A stretch of 64,000 nt of DNA from Polaribacter sp. MED152 (GCF_000152945.2 NC_020830.1:744001-808000), one strand, 5' to 3'. Positions 1-10,243 are shown, counted from the first letter of the stretch. Notes: generated from the letters alone by a model not told the origin. Program-made: numbers and translations.

Positions 1-338
1 AAAACAGGTTCTATTAAAGAAGTAAAGAAAGCACCTGTACTCATAGTAACCAAGGCAACAGAAACGTTAGATACTTTTATAGCTTTGAAAAAGAAAATCC
101 AATGAGTGGCAATAATTACTCCTGTTATTAAAAACTTAAACACACCTGTTTTATCTAGATAAAAGGACTTTTTCTTTATCAAAAAATAGAGAGCTATAAA
201 AAGAACAGCCAAACCCATTCTAAAGAAAACTAAAGGAATAGCGTCGATAGTGATTAATGCTCCTAAAATGGCAGTAAAACCCCAAATAAATACTATAAAA
301 TGAAGTAAAAGGTAATTTTTAAGCTTATTTTCTTGCAT
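1..338 (-). CDS. EamA/DMT-family transporter, N-terminal part (cut by window edge)
   Basis: Translating the minus strand from the ATG at 338 gives an open frame to the window edge, beginning M-Q-E-N-K-L-K-N. It contains hydrophobic segments typical of the ten-helix drug/metabolite transporter family, including the F-I-W-G-F-T-A start of helix 1 and an F-F-R-M-G-L-A segment in helix 2. Inner-membrane export or uptake of small metabolites is the family role; the substrate cannot be told. The start overlaps the last 14 bases of lptG, so the gene is probably translated with the tgt-lptG unit. About 112 residues are visible, so family membership is fairly sure but nothing finer. Confidence 0.75.
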   Translation of the reverse strand, partial: MQENKLKNYLLLHFIVFIWGFTAILGALITIDAIPLVFFRMGLAVLFIALYFLIKKKSFYLDKTGVFKFLITGVIIATHWIFFFKAIKVSNVSVALVTMSTGAFFTSLIEPV

Positions 339-1416
339 TTAAATACAAATAAAGAGCAATAGAACCGAAAAAGATATTTGGCATCCAAACATATATAAAT
401 GAGTTAACACCTGCAACAGCACCTAAAACTTCAGATATTTTTAAAAGAAAAACATAGATGAACATCATACCTACACCTATTGCTAAATTTACTCCTGTAC
501 CTCCTCTTCTCTTTCTAAATGCTAAAGCTACTGCAATTATGGTAAGTACATAAGAAGCTATTGGCAAACTAGTTCTTTTATGAAATTCTACTAAGTAAGC
601 ATTTAAATTTTTAACTCCTCTTTTTTCTGAAATTTCAATAAATTTTAGCAATTCATCAGAAGGCATTTCTTGAGACAAAGCTGATTTATATATTAAATCT
701 CTAGGTGTAAAATTAAATACAGTATCAATTTTATTACCTGAAAATATACTGTCTTTATCGTCGTAAATTTTTCTTAACCTCCAGTTTTGAAGTGCGAAAG
801 TAGAATCTTTATCATTATACCTAATATTGTCTGCTACCAATTTAGATTTCATTGTTAAACCATCATAAACTTCAGATGTAAAATCATAACCAGCATTACT
901 TTGCGTGTTAAAATTTCTAATAAAAATATAGGTACTATCTGTGAGTTGTAAACTAAAATCACTTATGTATTTAAACTCTTGATTCTGACGCTTATTTTTA
1001 ATATAAGTCAGTTCAAATTTCTTTCGAATTTTACTACTACTTGGAACCACAAAATGATTCATTGCCAATGACAATAAGGTAATTAATGTAGCACCTATAA
1101 AATAAGGAAATAAAAATCGTGTAAATGAAATTTTAGCATTGTTAATTGCAATAATTTCAGTGTTGTTAGATAGTTTAGAGGTAAATAAAATTACAGCAAT
1201 AAACAACGCCAATGGCATAAAAGTGTTGGCGTAATAGATTATAAAATTGATGTAATACTCATCTACAATTTGTAGAAAACCTAAATCTTGATGCTCTAAA
1301 AAATTATCAATTTTTTCTGCTATATCAATAGCAATAGCAATTGGAATCAATATTAACAAGGTAAACAAAAAGGTTACCAAAAATCGTTTTAATATGTACC
1401 AATCTAAAATCTTCAA
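325..1416 (-). CDS. lptG: LptF/LptG-family permease (LPS export)
   Basis: The 363-residue protein has the LptF/LptG (YjgP/YjgQ) layout: an N-terminal helix (about 12-34), further helices near 60-80 and 100-118, a large beta-rich periplasmic domain (about 120-270), and three C-terminal helices (about 283-360). In the Lpt system this permease works with LptB to move lipopolysaccharide out of the inner membrane. The start is TTG (1416-1414), one base after the tgt stop; the next in-frame ATG is around residue 67, inside the membrane domain, and M-K-I-L-D-W-Y-I-L-K-R is the usual N-terminus, so TTG is preferred. The tgt-lptG-DMT order is tightly packed. LptF versus LptG is not fully separable by eye. 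Confidence 0.85.
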   Translation of the reverse strand: MKILDWYILKRFLVTFLFTLLILIPIAIAIDIAEKIDNFLEHQDLGFLQIVDEYYINFIIYYANTFMPLALFIAVILFTSKLSNNTEIIAINNAKISFTRFLFPYFIGATLITLLSLAMNHFVVPSSSKIRKKFELTYIKNKRQNQEFKYISDFSLQLTDSTYIFIRNFNTQSNAGYDFTSEVYDGLTMKSKLVADNIRYNDKDSTFALQNWRLRKIYDDKDSIFSGNKIDTVFNFTPRDLIYKSALSQEMPSDELLKFIEISEKRGVKNLNAYLVEFHKRTSLPIASYVLTIIAVALAFRKRRGGTGVNLAIGVGMMFIYVFLLKISEVLGAVAGVNSFIYVWMPNIFFGSIALYLYLNARK

Positions 1417-1417
1417 A

Positions 1418-2548
1418 TTACAAACGTTTATCCATTTGTTTTACCATCATATCTTTCCATTCTCTAAAATCACCAGCAATAATATGTTTTCTTGCTTCAC
1501 GAGTTAACCAAACATAAAAACCTAAATTGTGTATAGAGGCTATTTGTTTACCTAACATTTCTTTAGCCACAAATAAGTGACGTAAATAAGCTTTAGAATA
1601 CATAGTATCTACAGAAGTAATACCCATTTCATCTATTGGCGAAAAATCTTCTGCCCACTTCTTATTCTTGATGTTTATTGAGCCATGAGCAGTAAACAAC
1701 ATACCATTTCTTGCATTTCTAGTAGGCATAACACAATCGAACATGTCTATACCTAAGGCAATATTTTCTAAAATATTAATTGGTGTACCTACACCCATTA
1801 AATAACGAGGCTTATCTTCTGGTAAAATTTCTGTAACAACCTCTGTCATTGCATACATTTCTTCTGCAGGCTCACCAACAGAAAGACCACCAATTGCATT
1901 CGCTTTTTGATCTGAATTTGCAATGTATTCAGCAGATTGCCTTCTTAAATCTTTATATGTACTTCCTTGAACAATTGGCATAAAAGTTTGCTCAAAACCA
2001 TATTTGTATGGCAAACCATCTAAATGATTTATACATCTTTTTAACCATCTATGTGTCATATGCATAGATCGTTTTGCGTAATTATAATCACAAGGATAAG
2101 GTGTACACTCATCAAAAGCCATAATGAAATCTGCACCAATAGTTCTCTGTGTTTCCATTACATTTTCCGGCGTAAAAAAGTGCATAGAACCATCAATATG
2201 ACTTTTAAACTTTACACCTTCTTCATTAATTTTTCTTCTACCAGACAAAGAATAAACTTGGTAACCACCAGAATCTGTTAAGATATTTCTATCCCAATTC
2301 ATGAACTTATGCAAACCACCAGCTTTTTCTAAGATATCTAACTTTGGTCTTAAATATAAATGATAGGTGTTACCTAAAATAATATCTGGATTGATATCAT
2401 TTTTTAACTCAGTTTGATGAACACCTTTTACAGTACCAACTGTACCTACAGGCATAAAAATAGGAGTCTCAATAACTCCATGAGCTGTAGTAATAGATCC
2501 TGCTCTAGCTTGACTTTTAGGATCTGTAAGTTTTAAATCGAATTTCAT
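1418..2548 (-). CDS. tgt: queuine/preQ1 tRNA-guanine transglycosylase
   Basis: Tgt swaps guanine-34 of GUN-anticodon tRNAs for a queuosine precursor. The 376-residue product has the TIM-barrel signatures: D-S-G-G-Y-Q-V near D92, G-G-L-S-V-G-E near 220, and M-F-D-C-V-M-P-T-R with the catalytic nucleophile Asp near 271. The start is the ATG at 2548 (M-K-F-D-L-K-L-T-D). An upstream in-frame TTG at 2557 lies inside a TATCTTTG promoter box and is rejected. The C-terminal zinc-site region, where other bacterial enzymes have a Cys-x-Cys-x2-Cys cluster, has no cysteine here (about residues 306-316), although the later His of S-I-H-N is present. This seems normal for the phylum. queD lies elsewhere in the window (30484-30897). 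Confidence 0.95.
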   Translation of the reverse strand: MKFDLKLTDPKSQARAGSITTAHGVIETPIFMPVGTVGTVKGVHQTELKNDINPDIILGNTYHLYLRPKLDILEKAGGLHKFMNWDRNILTDSGGYQVYSLSGRRKINEEGVKFKSHIDGSMHFFTPENVMETQRTIGADFIMAFDECTPYPCDYNYAKRSMHMTHRWLKRCINHLDGLPYKYGFEQTFMPIVQGSTYKDLRRQSAEYIANSDQKANAIGGLSVGEPAEEMYAMTEVVTEILPEDKPRYLMGVGTPINILENIALGIDMFDCVMPTRNARNGMLFTAHGSINIKNKKWAEDFSPIDEMGITSVDTMYSKAYLRHLFVAKEMLGKQIASIHNLGFYVWLTREARKHIIAGDFREWKDMMVKQMDKRL

Positions 2549-2554
2549 TGTGGG

Positions 2555-2562
2555 CAAAGATA
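2555..2562 (-). promoter_or_regulatory. -7 promoter box of tgt-lptG
   Basis: On the minus strand this reads TATCTTTG, matching the Bacteroidota -7 consensus TAnnTTTG. Its last G is exactly 6 bases before the tgt ATG, so the transcript should start at or next to the start codon. No clear upstream TTG (-33) element is seen. Confidence 0.6.
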
Positions 2563-2622
2563 GTACTATTTAAGAATTGAAAAATTAAATAAATCCTAAT
2601 TTTAAAAGGGATTTAGATTTAC

Positions 2623-3513
2623 TTACCTCCTTTTTCTTTTAGAAGAAAATGAGGTGTTTTTTCTTTTATTTTTGGGTGATGATTTTCTAAAAGATGCGCT
2701 CTTTCTATTGAAATCGTTTTTAGTGGGTGCAAGTTTCTTTTTTGGCTTTTTAGCTTTAGGCTTTTCTTTAATTTTTGAGGCCTCTTCTGTTTTAGATGAC
2801 GTTGAAATCATTTTATTAATTTCATTCATCTCTTCTTCAGTTAATTCACGCCAGTCGCCAGTTTGTAGATACCCCAACTCTACATTCATTATTCTTGTTC
2901 GCTTTAACTTGGTAACTTCATAGTCTAAATATTCACACATTCTACGAATTTGCCTATTTAAACCTTGAGTAAGAATTATTTTAAAGATTTTATCGTTTAC
3001 TTTTTCTACCAAACACTTTTGAGTAACTGTTCCTAAAATAGGAATTCCATTCCCCATTTTTTCTATAAAATCTTCTGTGATTGATTTGTTTACAGTTACA
3101 AAATATTCTTTTTCGTGATTGTTACCAGCTCTTAAAATCTTATTTACAATATCACCATCATTGGTTAAGAAAATTAAGCCTTCAGAGGGTTTATCTAAAC
3201 GTCCTATAGGAAATAAACGCTCAGGATAATTAATGTGCTTTACAATATTATTTGGTTCTCTACCATCTGTGGTAGAAACAATCCCTACAGGTTTATTTAA
3301 AGCAATGTAAATCGTTACATCTTTTGGTTTTACTACTCTACCATCTAGTTTTACAACATCCTTCTTGGTTACTCTATTGCCAAGTTGTGTGGCTTTGCCA
3401 TTAAGAGTTACCCTACCTTCTTTAATAAATTTTTCAGCTTCTCTTCTAGAACAAATTCCAGATGAACTGATGTACTTATTTAGGTTTGTAGATTTTTGAT
3501 TGTTAGTATCCAA
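2623..3513 (-). CDS. RluF/RsuA-family rRNA pseudouridine synthase
   Basis: An S4 RNA-binding domain (begins [15 protein letters not shown]) is followed by a pseudouridine synthase domain with the [10 protein letters not shown] motif holding the catalytic Asp, and by N-R-Q-I-R-R-M near the end of the core. The C-terminal 60 residues are a Lys/Arg/Ser-rich basic tail. The frame is open to a TTG at 3531, but that codon lies in a TATTTTTG box (3536-3529). A start at the in-frame TTG 3513, just before the S4 domain, is therefore preferred (296 residues); an ATA codon at 3522 is an unlikely alternative. The closest family is RluF (23S U2604), but the exact target is uncertain. Confidence 0.85.
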   Translation of the reverse strand: MDTNNQKSTNLNKYISSSGICSRREAEKFIKEGRVTLNGKATQLGNRVTKKDVVKLDGRVVKPKDVTIYIALNKPVGIVSTTDGREPNNIVKHINYPERLFPIGRLDKPSEGLIFLTNDGDIVNKILRAGNNHEKEYFVTVNKSITEDFIEKMGNGIPILGTVTQKCLVEKVNDKIFKIILTQGLNRQIRRMCEYLDYEVTKLKRTRIMNVELGYLQTGDWRELTEEEMNEINKMISTSSKTEEASKIKEKPKAKKPKKKLAPTKNDFNRKSASFRKSSPKNKRKNTSFSSKRKRR

Positions 3514-3528
3514 AGAAATTATTTTGTG

Positions 3529-3536
3529 CAAAAATA
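3529..3536 (-). promoter_or_regulatory. -7 promoter box of the pseudouridine synthase gene
   Basis: The minus strand reads TATTTTTG, a full match to TAnnTTTG, just upstream of the S4-domain gene. It makes the in-frame TTG at 3531 unsuitable as a start. Confidence 0.5.
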
Positions 3537-3545
3537 GACAAACAG

Positions 3546-4148
3546 TTATAATTCTATTGTTCTAAAGGTTAAATTAATTCGAGGTGAATTTACTTTTTTA
3601 GTGGGTGGTAATCTATGCAACCAATTTGTTTGTGTTCCCTGTTTCATAACTAACAAGCTGCCTCTTTCTAAAACAATATCTATTCTTTGTTTATTCTCTT
3701 TATGTTTAAAAGAAAATTTCCGCTCAGCCCCTAAAGATAAAGAAGCTATTGCACCATCTTTTTTCATCATTTTTTCTCCATCTGAATGATAAGCCATGCC
3801 TTCATCTCCTGAGTGATATAAATTTAGTAAGCAAGAATTATACGTTTCATTGCTTTCTTTTTCAACAATATCTTTCAAATCTAACAACTCCTTAATCCAC
3901 AGATTTGCCTTTTTGGTAACTTTAGAATAGGTATAAGAATATTCTGATTCTCCATACCAAGCTACTTTTCTTTTAGTTATAATGCGTTTACCAAAAATAA
4001 TAGCCTCGTCATTTTTCCAATTGATTTTCTGCATTAATACATCAAAATAAAAATCGCATTGCTCTTTATTTAATACAATACCATGATAATTGGTTACACC
4101 ATCAAAAGGTAAAATATTCTTAATTTTTTCTGAAGAAAATAAATCCAT
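3546..4148 (-). CDS. AlkB-like 2-oxoglutarate/Fe(II) dioxygenase
   Basis: The 200-residue protein belongs to the AlkB superfamily, which oxidatively removes alkyl lesions from nucleic acids. It shows the Fe(II) ligands as H-S-D-G-E (H-x-D) in M-A-Y-H-S-D-G-E and a distal His in N-W-L-H-R-L-P, followed by R-I-N-L-T-F-R with the 2-oxoglutarate-binding arginines. The N-terminal half has [10 protein letters not shown], typical of the short AlkB/ABH2-3-like group. It sits between an rRNA-modification gene and divergent uvrB, so a repair role fits. The start is the ATG at 4148. Whether the substrate is DNA or RNA is unknown. Confidence 0.85.
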   Translation of the reverse strand: MDLFSSEKIKNILPFDGVTNYHGIVLNKEQCDFYFDVLMQKINWKNDEAIIFGKRIITKRKVAWYGESEYSYTYSKVTKKANLWIKELLDLKDIVEKESNETYNSCLLNLYHSGDEGMAYHSDGEKMMKKDGAIASLSLGAERKFSFKHKENKQRIDIVLERGSLLVMKQGTQTNWLHRLPPTKKVNSPRINLTFRTIEL

Positions 4149-4245
4149 ACTCTAAAATAAAACAATTAGAATGGCTGTCAAAATTTAACTTCAATTTTAA
4201 AATTTTCTATTTTTTATAGTCTTTAAGTATGCGTATTTTTACAGT

Positions 4246-6234
4246 ATGCAATTTAAGATAAAATCGGAATTTTCTCCTACTGGAGATCAACCAGAAGCAA
4301 TAAAACAACTTTCTGAAGGTGTTAAACAAAATGAGAAATTTCAAACACTTTTAGGGGTTACAGGTTCAGGTAAAACCTTTACCATTGCTAATGTTGTAAA
4401 AGAGGTAAAAAAACCAACCTTGATTTTGGCTCATAATAAAACTTTAGCGGCTCAATTGTATTCTGAGTTCAAACAGTTTTTTCCAGAAAATGCTGTGGAG
4501 TATTTTGTTTCTTACTATGATTATTATCAACCAGAGGCTTACATTCCTGTTTCAGGTACGTATATCGAAAAAGATTTATCAATCAATGAAGATATTGAGC
4601 GTTTGCGTTTAAGCACTACTTCCTCTCTACTTTCAGGTAGAAGAGATGTTTTGGTAGTAGCATCGGTTTCTTGTTTGTATGGTATTGGAAATCCTACTGA
4701 ATTTAAGAAAAATGTTATTCCTGTTAGAGTTGGTCAACAAATATCTAGAACCACATTTTTACATCAATTGGTTACTAGTTTGTATTCTAGAACCGAAATT
4801 GAAATAAAAAGTGGAAAATTTAAAGTAAAGGGTGATGTTGTAACTATATACCCTTCTTATGGAGATAATGGATATCGTGTTCATTTTTTTGGTGACGAAA
4901 TAGAAGAAATTGAAGCTTTTGATTTAGAGAATAATACTGTAATTGAAAAATTTGAACATTTAACCATATATCCTGCAAACTTATTTGTTACCTCTCCTGA
5001 TGTACTTCAAGATGCTATTCACCAGATACAAGAAGATATGGTAAAACAGGTTAACTATTTTAAAGAAATAGGGAAACCTCTAGAAGCAAAACGATTAGAA
5101 GAAAGAACCGAATTCGATTTAGAAATGATTCGTGAGTTGGGGTATTGTTCTGGTATTGAAAACTATTCTCGCTATTTAGATGGACGTGAACCAGGTACAA
5201 GACCTTTCTGTTTATTGGACTACTTTCCTGATGATTACTTAATGGTAATAGATGAAAGTCATGTTACAGTACCACAAACACATGCCATGTATGGTGGAGA
5301 TAGAAGTAGAAAAGAGAACTTAGTTGAATATGGTTTTAGATTGCCTGCAGCTATGGATAATAGACCTTTAAAGTTTGATGAGTTTGAAGCCATACAAAAT
5401 CAAACCATATTTGTTTCTGCAACACCTGCAGATTACGAATTACAAAAATCAGAAGGTGTTTTTGTAGAGCAAATTATTAGACCAACAGGTTTATTAGATC
5501 CACCTATTGAGGTAAGACCAAGCTTAAATCAAATAGATGATTTAATCGAAGAAATTCAAGTTAGGGTAGAAAAAGACGAGCGTACTTTAGTAACAACACT
5601 AACAAAACGTATGGCTGAAGAGTTAACAAAATATTTAACTAGGGTTGATATTCGTTGTAGATACATACATTCTGATGTAGATACTCTAGAACGTGTAGAA
5701 ATAATGCAAGATTTGCGTAAAGGTTTGTTTGATGTTTTAATTGGTGTAAACCTTTTAAGAGAAGGGTTAGATTTACCAGAAGTATCTTTAGTAGCCATTT
5801 TGGATGCTGATAAAGAAGGTTTTTTACGTAACAATAAATCGTTAACGCAAACTGTAGGTAGAGCTGCAAGAAACGTAAATGGTTTGGCTATTATGTATGC
5901 TGATAAAATTACGGACAGTATGCAAAAAACCATAGATGAAACAGAGAGGAGAAGAGAAATTCAAATTGCTTACAACACCAAACATAATAGAGTACCTACA
6001 CAAATTAATAAGAAAATTGAAGATACTTTAACCAAATCTGCTGTTTCTAGTTTTCATTATGATAATGCCATTACAAAAGCTGCAGAACAAGAATTACAAT
6101 ACTTACCTAAAGAAGAAATACAAGATAGAATTCGTAAAAAACGTAAACAAATGGAAGCTGCAGCTAAAAGTTTAGACTTTATTGTAGCAGCACAATTAAG
6201 AGATGAAATTGCAGTTTTAAAAGAGCAAGTTTAA
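4246..6234 (+). CDS. uvrB: excinuclease ABC subunit B
   Basis: UvrB is the damage-verification helicase of nucleotide excision repair. The 662-residue product has Walker [11 protein letters not shown] near residue 37, the beta-hairpin motif [10 protein letters not shown], the DExx box D-E-S-H, helicase motif V/VI segments ([10 protein letters not shown] and Q-T-V-G-R-A-A-R-N), and a C-terminal UVR domain (about 620-660) that contacts UvrC. A near-consensus box TATTTTTA lies 4 bases before the ATG, so the mRNA may be leaderless. It is a single-gene unit closed by a terminator. Length and motifs are those of a normal full-length UvrB. Confidence 0.98.
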   Translation: MQFKIKSEFSPTGDQPEAIKQLSEGVKQNEKFQTLLGVTGSGKTFTIANVVKEVKKPTLILAHNKTLAAQLYSEFKQFFPENAVEYFVSYYDYYQPEAYIPVSGTYIEKDLSINEDIERLRLSTTSSLLSGRRDVLVVASVSCLYGIGNPTEFKKNVIPVRVGQQISRTTFLHQLVTSLYSRTEIEIKSGKFKVKGDVVTIYPSYGDNGYRVHFFGDEIEEIEAFDLENNTVIEKFEHLTIYPANLFVTSPDVLQDAIHQIQEDMVKQVNYFKEIGKPLEAKRLEERTEFDLEMIRELGYCSGIENYSRYLDGREPGTRPFCLLDYFPDDYLMVIDESHVTVPQTHAMYGGDRSRKENLVEYGFRLPAAMDNRPLKFDEFEAIQNQTIFVSATPADYELQKSEGVFVEQIIRPTGLLDPPIEVRPSLNQIDDLIEEIQVRVEKDERTLVTTLTKRMAEELTKYLTRVDIRCRYIHSDVDTLERVEIMQDLRKGLFDVLIGVNLLREGLDLPEVSLVAILDADKEGFLRNNKSLTQTVGRAARNVNGLAIMYADKITDSMQKTIDETERRREIQIAYNTKHNRVPTQINKKIEDTLTKSAVSSFHYDNAITKAAEQELQYLPKEEIQDRIRKKRKQMEAAAKSLDFIVAAQLRDEIAVLKEQV

Positions 6235-6254
6235 AACTAAATTTCTCATAAATA

Positions 6255-6282
6255 AAAAACCTCGCAAAAGCGAGGTTTTTTA
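6255..6282. terminator. bidirectional terminator between uvrB and sucC
   Basis: A CCTCGC/GCGAGG stem with an AAAA loop is flanked by an A-run on the left and a T-run on the right. It lies between the convergent ends of uvrB and sucC and can serve both strands. Confidence 0.85.
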
Positions 6283-6301
6283 TTATATATAAACTTAAAT
6301 A

Positions 6302-7498
6302 TTAAGCTTCTAAAACTTCAGCAACTTTATCTGCTGCTTCTTGAAATTCTGTAGCAGAAATAATTTCCATTCCAGAATTGTCTATTAATTCTTTTGCTTC
6401 TTTAGCATTAGTACCTTGTAATCTACAAATAATTGGAACTGTAATTTTATCTCCCATACTTTGGTACGCATCTACAACACCTTGCGCTACTCTATCACAA
6501 CGTACAATACCTCCAAAAATATTTACTAAAATTGCTTTTACGTTTTCATCTTTTAAAATGATACCAAAAGCAGTTTCAACTCTTTGTGCATCTGCAGTAC
6601 CACCTACATCTAAAAAGTTTGCAGGCTCTCCTCCAGATTCTTTAATTAAATCCATAGTTCCCATTGCTAAACCAGCACCATTAACCATACAACCAACATT
6701 ACCATCTAAATCTACGTAGTTTAAACCTGCAGCTTTAGCTTCTACTTCAATAGGATTTTCCTCTCTTAAATCACGCATTGCTGCATAATCTTTATGTCTA
6801 AATAGTGCATTTTCATCTAAAGAAACTTTAGCATCAACAGCCATTATTTTGTCATCAGAAGTTTTTAATACTGGATTAATTTCAAACATTGAAGAATCTG
6901 ATTTAATATATGCAGTATATAAAGCAGAAACGAATTTTGTCATTTCTTTAAATGCTGTACCAGATAAACCTAAGTTAAAAGCAACTTTTCTTGCTTGAAA
7001 TGGCATTAAACCTAATAACGGATCTATTTCTTCTGTAAAAATTAAATGCGGAGTTTCTTCTGCAACAGTTTCAATATCCATTCCACCTTCTGTAGAATAC
7101 ATAATCATGTTTTTACCAGTTGCTCTATTTAATAAAACAGACATATAATATTCTTCTGGCTCAGAATCTCCAGGATAATATACATCTTCAGCAACTAAAA
7201 CTTGATTAACCAACTTACCTTCTGCAGAAGTTTGAGGTGTAATTAACATCATACCTAAAATATCATCAGCAATGCTTTCTACTTGCTCTAAATTCTTAGC
7301 TAGCTTTACTCCACCACCTTTTCCACGTCCACCTGCATGAACCTGAGCTTTAATAACATGCCAACCTGTGCCTGTTTCTTCAGTTAATTTCTTAGCAGCT
7401 GCAACAGCTTCAATTGGTGTACTTGCTACAATTCCTCTTTGAATTCTAACACCAAAACTATTTAATATTTCTTTTCCTTGATATTCGTGTAAGTTCAT
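6302..7498 (-). CDS. sucC: succinyl-CoA synthetase (ADP-forming) beta subunit
   Basis: This TCA-cycle enzyme subunit interconverts succinyl-CoA and succinate with substrate-level phosphorylation. The 397-residue product has the canonical N-terminus M-N-L-H-E-Y-Q-G-K-E, the ATP-grasp domain with K-A-Q-V-H-A-G-G-R-G-K-G-G-G-V-K, E-I-N-P-V-L near residue 210, and the C-terminal ligase domain with G-G-I-V-R-C-D. An in-frame codon further upstream (7525) falls inside the -7 promoter box, so the ATG at 7498 is chosen. sucD is not adjacent, as is common in this group. Confidence 0.97.
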   Translation of the reverse strand: MNLHEYQGKEILNSFGVRIQRGIVASTPIEAVAAAKKLTEETGTGWHVIKAQVHAGGRGKGGGVKLAKNLEQVESIADDILGMMLITPQTSAEGKLVNQVLVAEDVYYPGDSEPEEYYMSVLLNRATGKNMIMYSTEGGMDIETVAEETPHLIFTEEIDPLLGLMPFQARKVAFNLGLSGTAFKEMTKFVSALYTAYIKSDSSMFEINPVLKTSDDKIMAVDAKVSLDENALFRHKDYAAMRDLREENPIEVEAKAAGLNYVDLDGNVGCMVNGAGLAMGTMDLIKESGGEPANFLDVGGTADAQRVETAFGIILKDENVKAILVNIFGGIVRCDRVAQGVVDAYQSMGDKITVPIICRLQGTNAKEAKELIDNSGMEIISATEFQEAADKVAEVLEA

Positions 7499-7522
7499 TT
7501 GTATCCTTTTAAAAAACGTAAA

Positions 7523-7551
7523 CAAAAATACAAATTCAATAGAGAAAGCAA
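7523..7551 (-). promoter_or_regulatory. promoter of sucC (TTG and TAnnTTTG)
   Basis: On the minus strand a TTG (7551-7549) is followed after 18 bases by TATTTTTG (7530-7523), the two-part Bacteroidota promoter. The box ends 24 bases before the sucC ATG. Confidence 0.65.
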
Positions 7552-7798
7552 CTAAAGTTTTTTAAAAAAAATAAAATAAAATCAATTCTTATTATTTTCT
7601 AGAATTCTGGAAGTAGATTTTGTTAAAATGATACTAAAAATGCCTCTGAAAATTATTTTAATATGCTTTTAAGAATTAATTAACAGTCCATTTTTGTCAC
7701 ACTTGAAATATTACAGTGTCTTTACTTATAGTTACAAATCCTTTAAAATCCTCCTATTAATTTTAAGATAGCGTAACAACAAATCAACCAAAAAATAC
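7526..7798. other. intergenic region between divergent sucC and the DUF5916 gene
   Basis: This 273-base spacer is AT-rich. Apart from the sucC promoter at its left edge I see no clear TAnnTTTG box for the rightward gene and no small gene. The last 27 bases before the rightward ATG contain AACAAATCAACCAAA, which recurs before the TPR lipoprotein gene at 51996. Confidence 0.5.
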
Positions 7799-10222
7799 AT
7801 GTTACAAAAAATTTCTATGCTTCTTTTTGCAGTATTTCTATTGCAACAGGTAAATGCACAAAATCAAAAGGACAGAAAAACAATTAAAACTACAAGAGTT
7901 AGTAAAGCACCTAAAATTGATGGTGTTTTAAATGATGAGGCTTGGAAAAATGCTGAATTAGCTACAGACTTTGTAATTTTTAGACCCGCTAACGGAGTTT
8001 TAGTTCCTGCAGAATATCAAACTACAGTTAGAGTTGTTTACGATGATGATGCTGTATATATTTCTGCAGAAATGCTAGATCCTGATCCTGAAGGTATACC
8101 AAAAGAATTTGCAGTTAGAGACAATTTTTCTATTGCAGATTTTTTTCTAATAACAATAAATCCAAATGATGATGGCCAAAATCCTTTTGAGTTTATAATA
8201 CAAGCAACAGGTAACCAATTAGATGCCAAAATTTCTAACGGAAATGAAGATTTTAATTGGAGTGCAGTTTGGGCAAGTGCTGCTATAATTACAGATAAAG
8301 GTTGGAACGCAGAAATAGAAATACCTTACAGAGCTATTCGTTTTGCAAATAGACCTGTACAATCTTGGGGATTTAATTTTCACAGAAGACTAGAAAAATT
8401 AAACGAACAACATACTTGGACGCACATTGATAATTCTGTTGGAAGATGGACACAATATGATGGTCTTATTGAAGATTTTAGAAACATTAAACCATCAACA
8501 AGATTAAATTTATACCCATATGCTTCAGCCACCACAAATACTTTTGAAGGAAATACCGAGTTTGACTGGAGTGTTGGAATGGACATTAAATATGGTATTA
8601 CAGAAAACTTTACATTAGATGCTACTTTAATTCCAGATTTTAGTCAAGTTGGATTTGACGATGTTGTACTAAATCTAGGGCCTTTTGAACAGCGATTTAC
8701 AGAACAAAGACAGTTTTTTACTGAAGGTACAGAACTGTTTAATATTGCCAACTTATTTTACTCGAGAAGAATTGGGGCTGCCCCAATTGATCAATTTAAT
8801 GTTTCTAGTACTTTAACTACTAATGAAGAAATTATAGATTATCCTAGAAAAGTAACTATGATTAATGCAATTAAAATATCTGGAAGAACCAAAAAAGGGC
8901 TAGGTATTGGTTTTTTTAATGCCATTACAGAAAAAACAAATGTCACTATTAGAGATAATACTACAGGTGATGTAAGAGAAGAAGTCATAGATCCTTTTAC
9001 CAACTACAACATTTTGGTGTTAGATCAGCAATTCAACCAAAACTCTACTGTATCTTTAATTAATACAAATGTTACAAGAGATGGTAGATTTAGAGATGCA
9101 AATGTAACCGCTTTAGATTGGCATATAGAAACCAAGGATAGTAAATACAATGTTGATGGTTCTTTTAGAATGAGTAATATTTCTGATGATGTGAATAATC
9201 CAAATACAGGTTACACTTTTGACAACAGTTTTGGATACAACTCTGGACATTGGTATTGGGAGTTAGGTTATAATTTTGAAAACAAAGATTTCAATCCGAA
9301 TGATTTAGGAATTCTATTTAGTAATGACCAACAAACCTTTTATAATAATGCAGGTTGGCGAACTTTACAACCCACCAAAAACTTTAATAGGTATAATTTC
9401 AATTTTTATAGCCAAACCAATTTTCAACATTTCTCTGGCTTATTTACAGGATTCAATTCTGGTTTAAACTACAATGCACAAACTGTTAAAAGATTCTCTT
9501 TTGGTGGAAACTTAAATTATGGCTCTGAACAAAAAGACTTTTTTGAACCAAGACAAGGAACTACTAGTGGAGTTTATTTTTTACAACCAGAAAGAATGAA
9601 TGTTAATGGCTATATTTCTACCAACTCTCAAAAAAAATTAGCCTTAGACGCAAACGGATATTATTCAGGCTATACCAATAACCCAAAGCAAGGTTTTGGG
9701 TTTAGCCTTGCTCCCAGATATCGTTTTAACAATCAATTTTCATTACGTTATCGTTTAAATTATAATAAAACAAATGACGATCAAGGTTATGTAAATGAAA
9801 CATCAAACAATATTATTTTTGGAATGAGAGATCGTAAAAGTTATACCAATACCATTTCAGGTAAATACAGCTTCAGTACAAATTCTTCTTTATCATTAAG
9901 CTTTAGACATTATTGGAGTGATGTAAAATATAATGCATATTACAATTTAAATAGTGAAGGTGGTTTAGATGCTAATAACTCATATATTGGTGAAGATGTA
10001 AACTTCAATAGCTGGAATTTAGACTTAAACTACATTTGGCAATTTGCACCTGGAAGTCAATTAATAGCTTTTTATAGAAATTCAATATTTAATTTAGATA
10101 CACAATCTGAACTTACTTTTTTTGAAAATCTAGACAATTTATTTGAACAATCACAAAGACATACATTTTCAGTTCGATTTGTATATTTTATTGATTACAA
10201 TAAATTGAAGAAAATATTTTAA
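7799..10222 (+). CDS. DUF5916 outer-membrane protein with CBM9-like N-terminal domain
   Basis: The 807-residue protein begins with a signal peptide (cleaved near V-N-A-Q, residues 18-21). A CBM9-like sugar-binding fold follows (about 30-215, starting A-P-K-I-D-G-V-L-N-D-E-A-W), then a long domain rich in alternating aromatic and polar residues ending in Y-F-I-D-Y-N-K, typical of an outer-membrane beta barrel. This layout matches the DUF5916 proteins common in Bacteroidota, whose substrate is not known. It is alone on its transcript and closed by a hairpin. It has no TonB plug or SusD partner nearby. Confidence 0.8.
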   Translation: MLQKISMLLFAVFLLQQVNAQNQKDRKTIKTTRVSKAPKIDGVLNDEAWKNAELATDFVIFRPANGVLVPAEYQTTVRVVYDDDAVYISAEMLDPDPEGIPKEFAVRDNFSIADFFLITINPNDDGQNPFEFIIQATGNQLDAKISNGNEDFNWSAVWASAAIITDKGWNAEIEIPYRAIRFANRPVQSWGFNFHRRLEKLNEQHTWTHIDNSVGRWTQYDGLIEDFRNIKPSTRLNLYPYASATTNTFEGNTEFDWSVGMDIKYGITENFTLDATLIPDFSQVGFDDVVLNLGPFEQRFTEQRQFFTEGTELFNIANLFYSRRIGAAPIDQFNVSSTLTTNEEIIDYPRKVTMINAIKISGRTKKGLGIGFFNAITEKTNVTIRDNTTGDVREEVIDPFTNYNILVLDQQFNQNSTVSLINTNVTRDGRFRDANVTALDWHIETKDSKYNVDGSFRMSNISDDVNNPNTGYTFDNSFGYNSGHWYWELGYNFENKDFNPNDLGILFSNDQQTFYNNAGWRTLQPTKNFNRYNFNFYSQTNFQHFSGLFTGFNSGLNYNAQTVKRFSFGGNLNYGSEQKDFFEPRQGTTSGVYFLQPERMNVNGYISTNSQKKLALDANGYYSGYTNNPKQGFGFSLAPRYRFNNQFSLRYRLNYNKTNDDQGYVNETSNNIIFGMRDRKSYTNTISGKYSFSTNSSLSLSFRHYWSDVKYNAYYNLNSEGGLDANNSYIGEDVNFNSWNLDLNYIWQFAPGSQLIAFYRNSIFNLDTQSELTFFENLDNLFEQSQRHTFSVRFVYFIDYNKLKKIF

Positions 10223-10243
10223 ATAGGTTCCCCAACTTTAAAT

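Noticed and set aside
5556..5933. Leftward open frame inside uvrB
   Set aside because: It is antisense to a fully conserved UvrB coding region and its translation shows no family motif.
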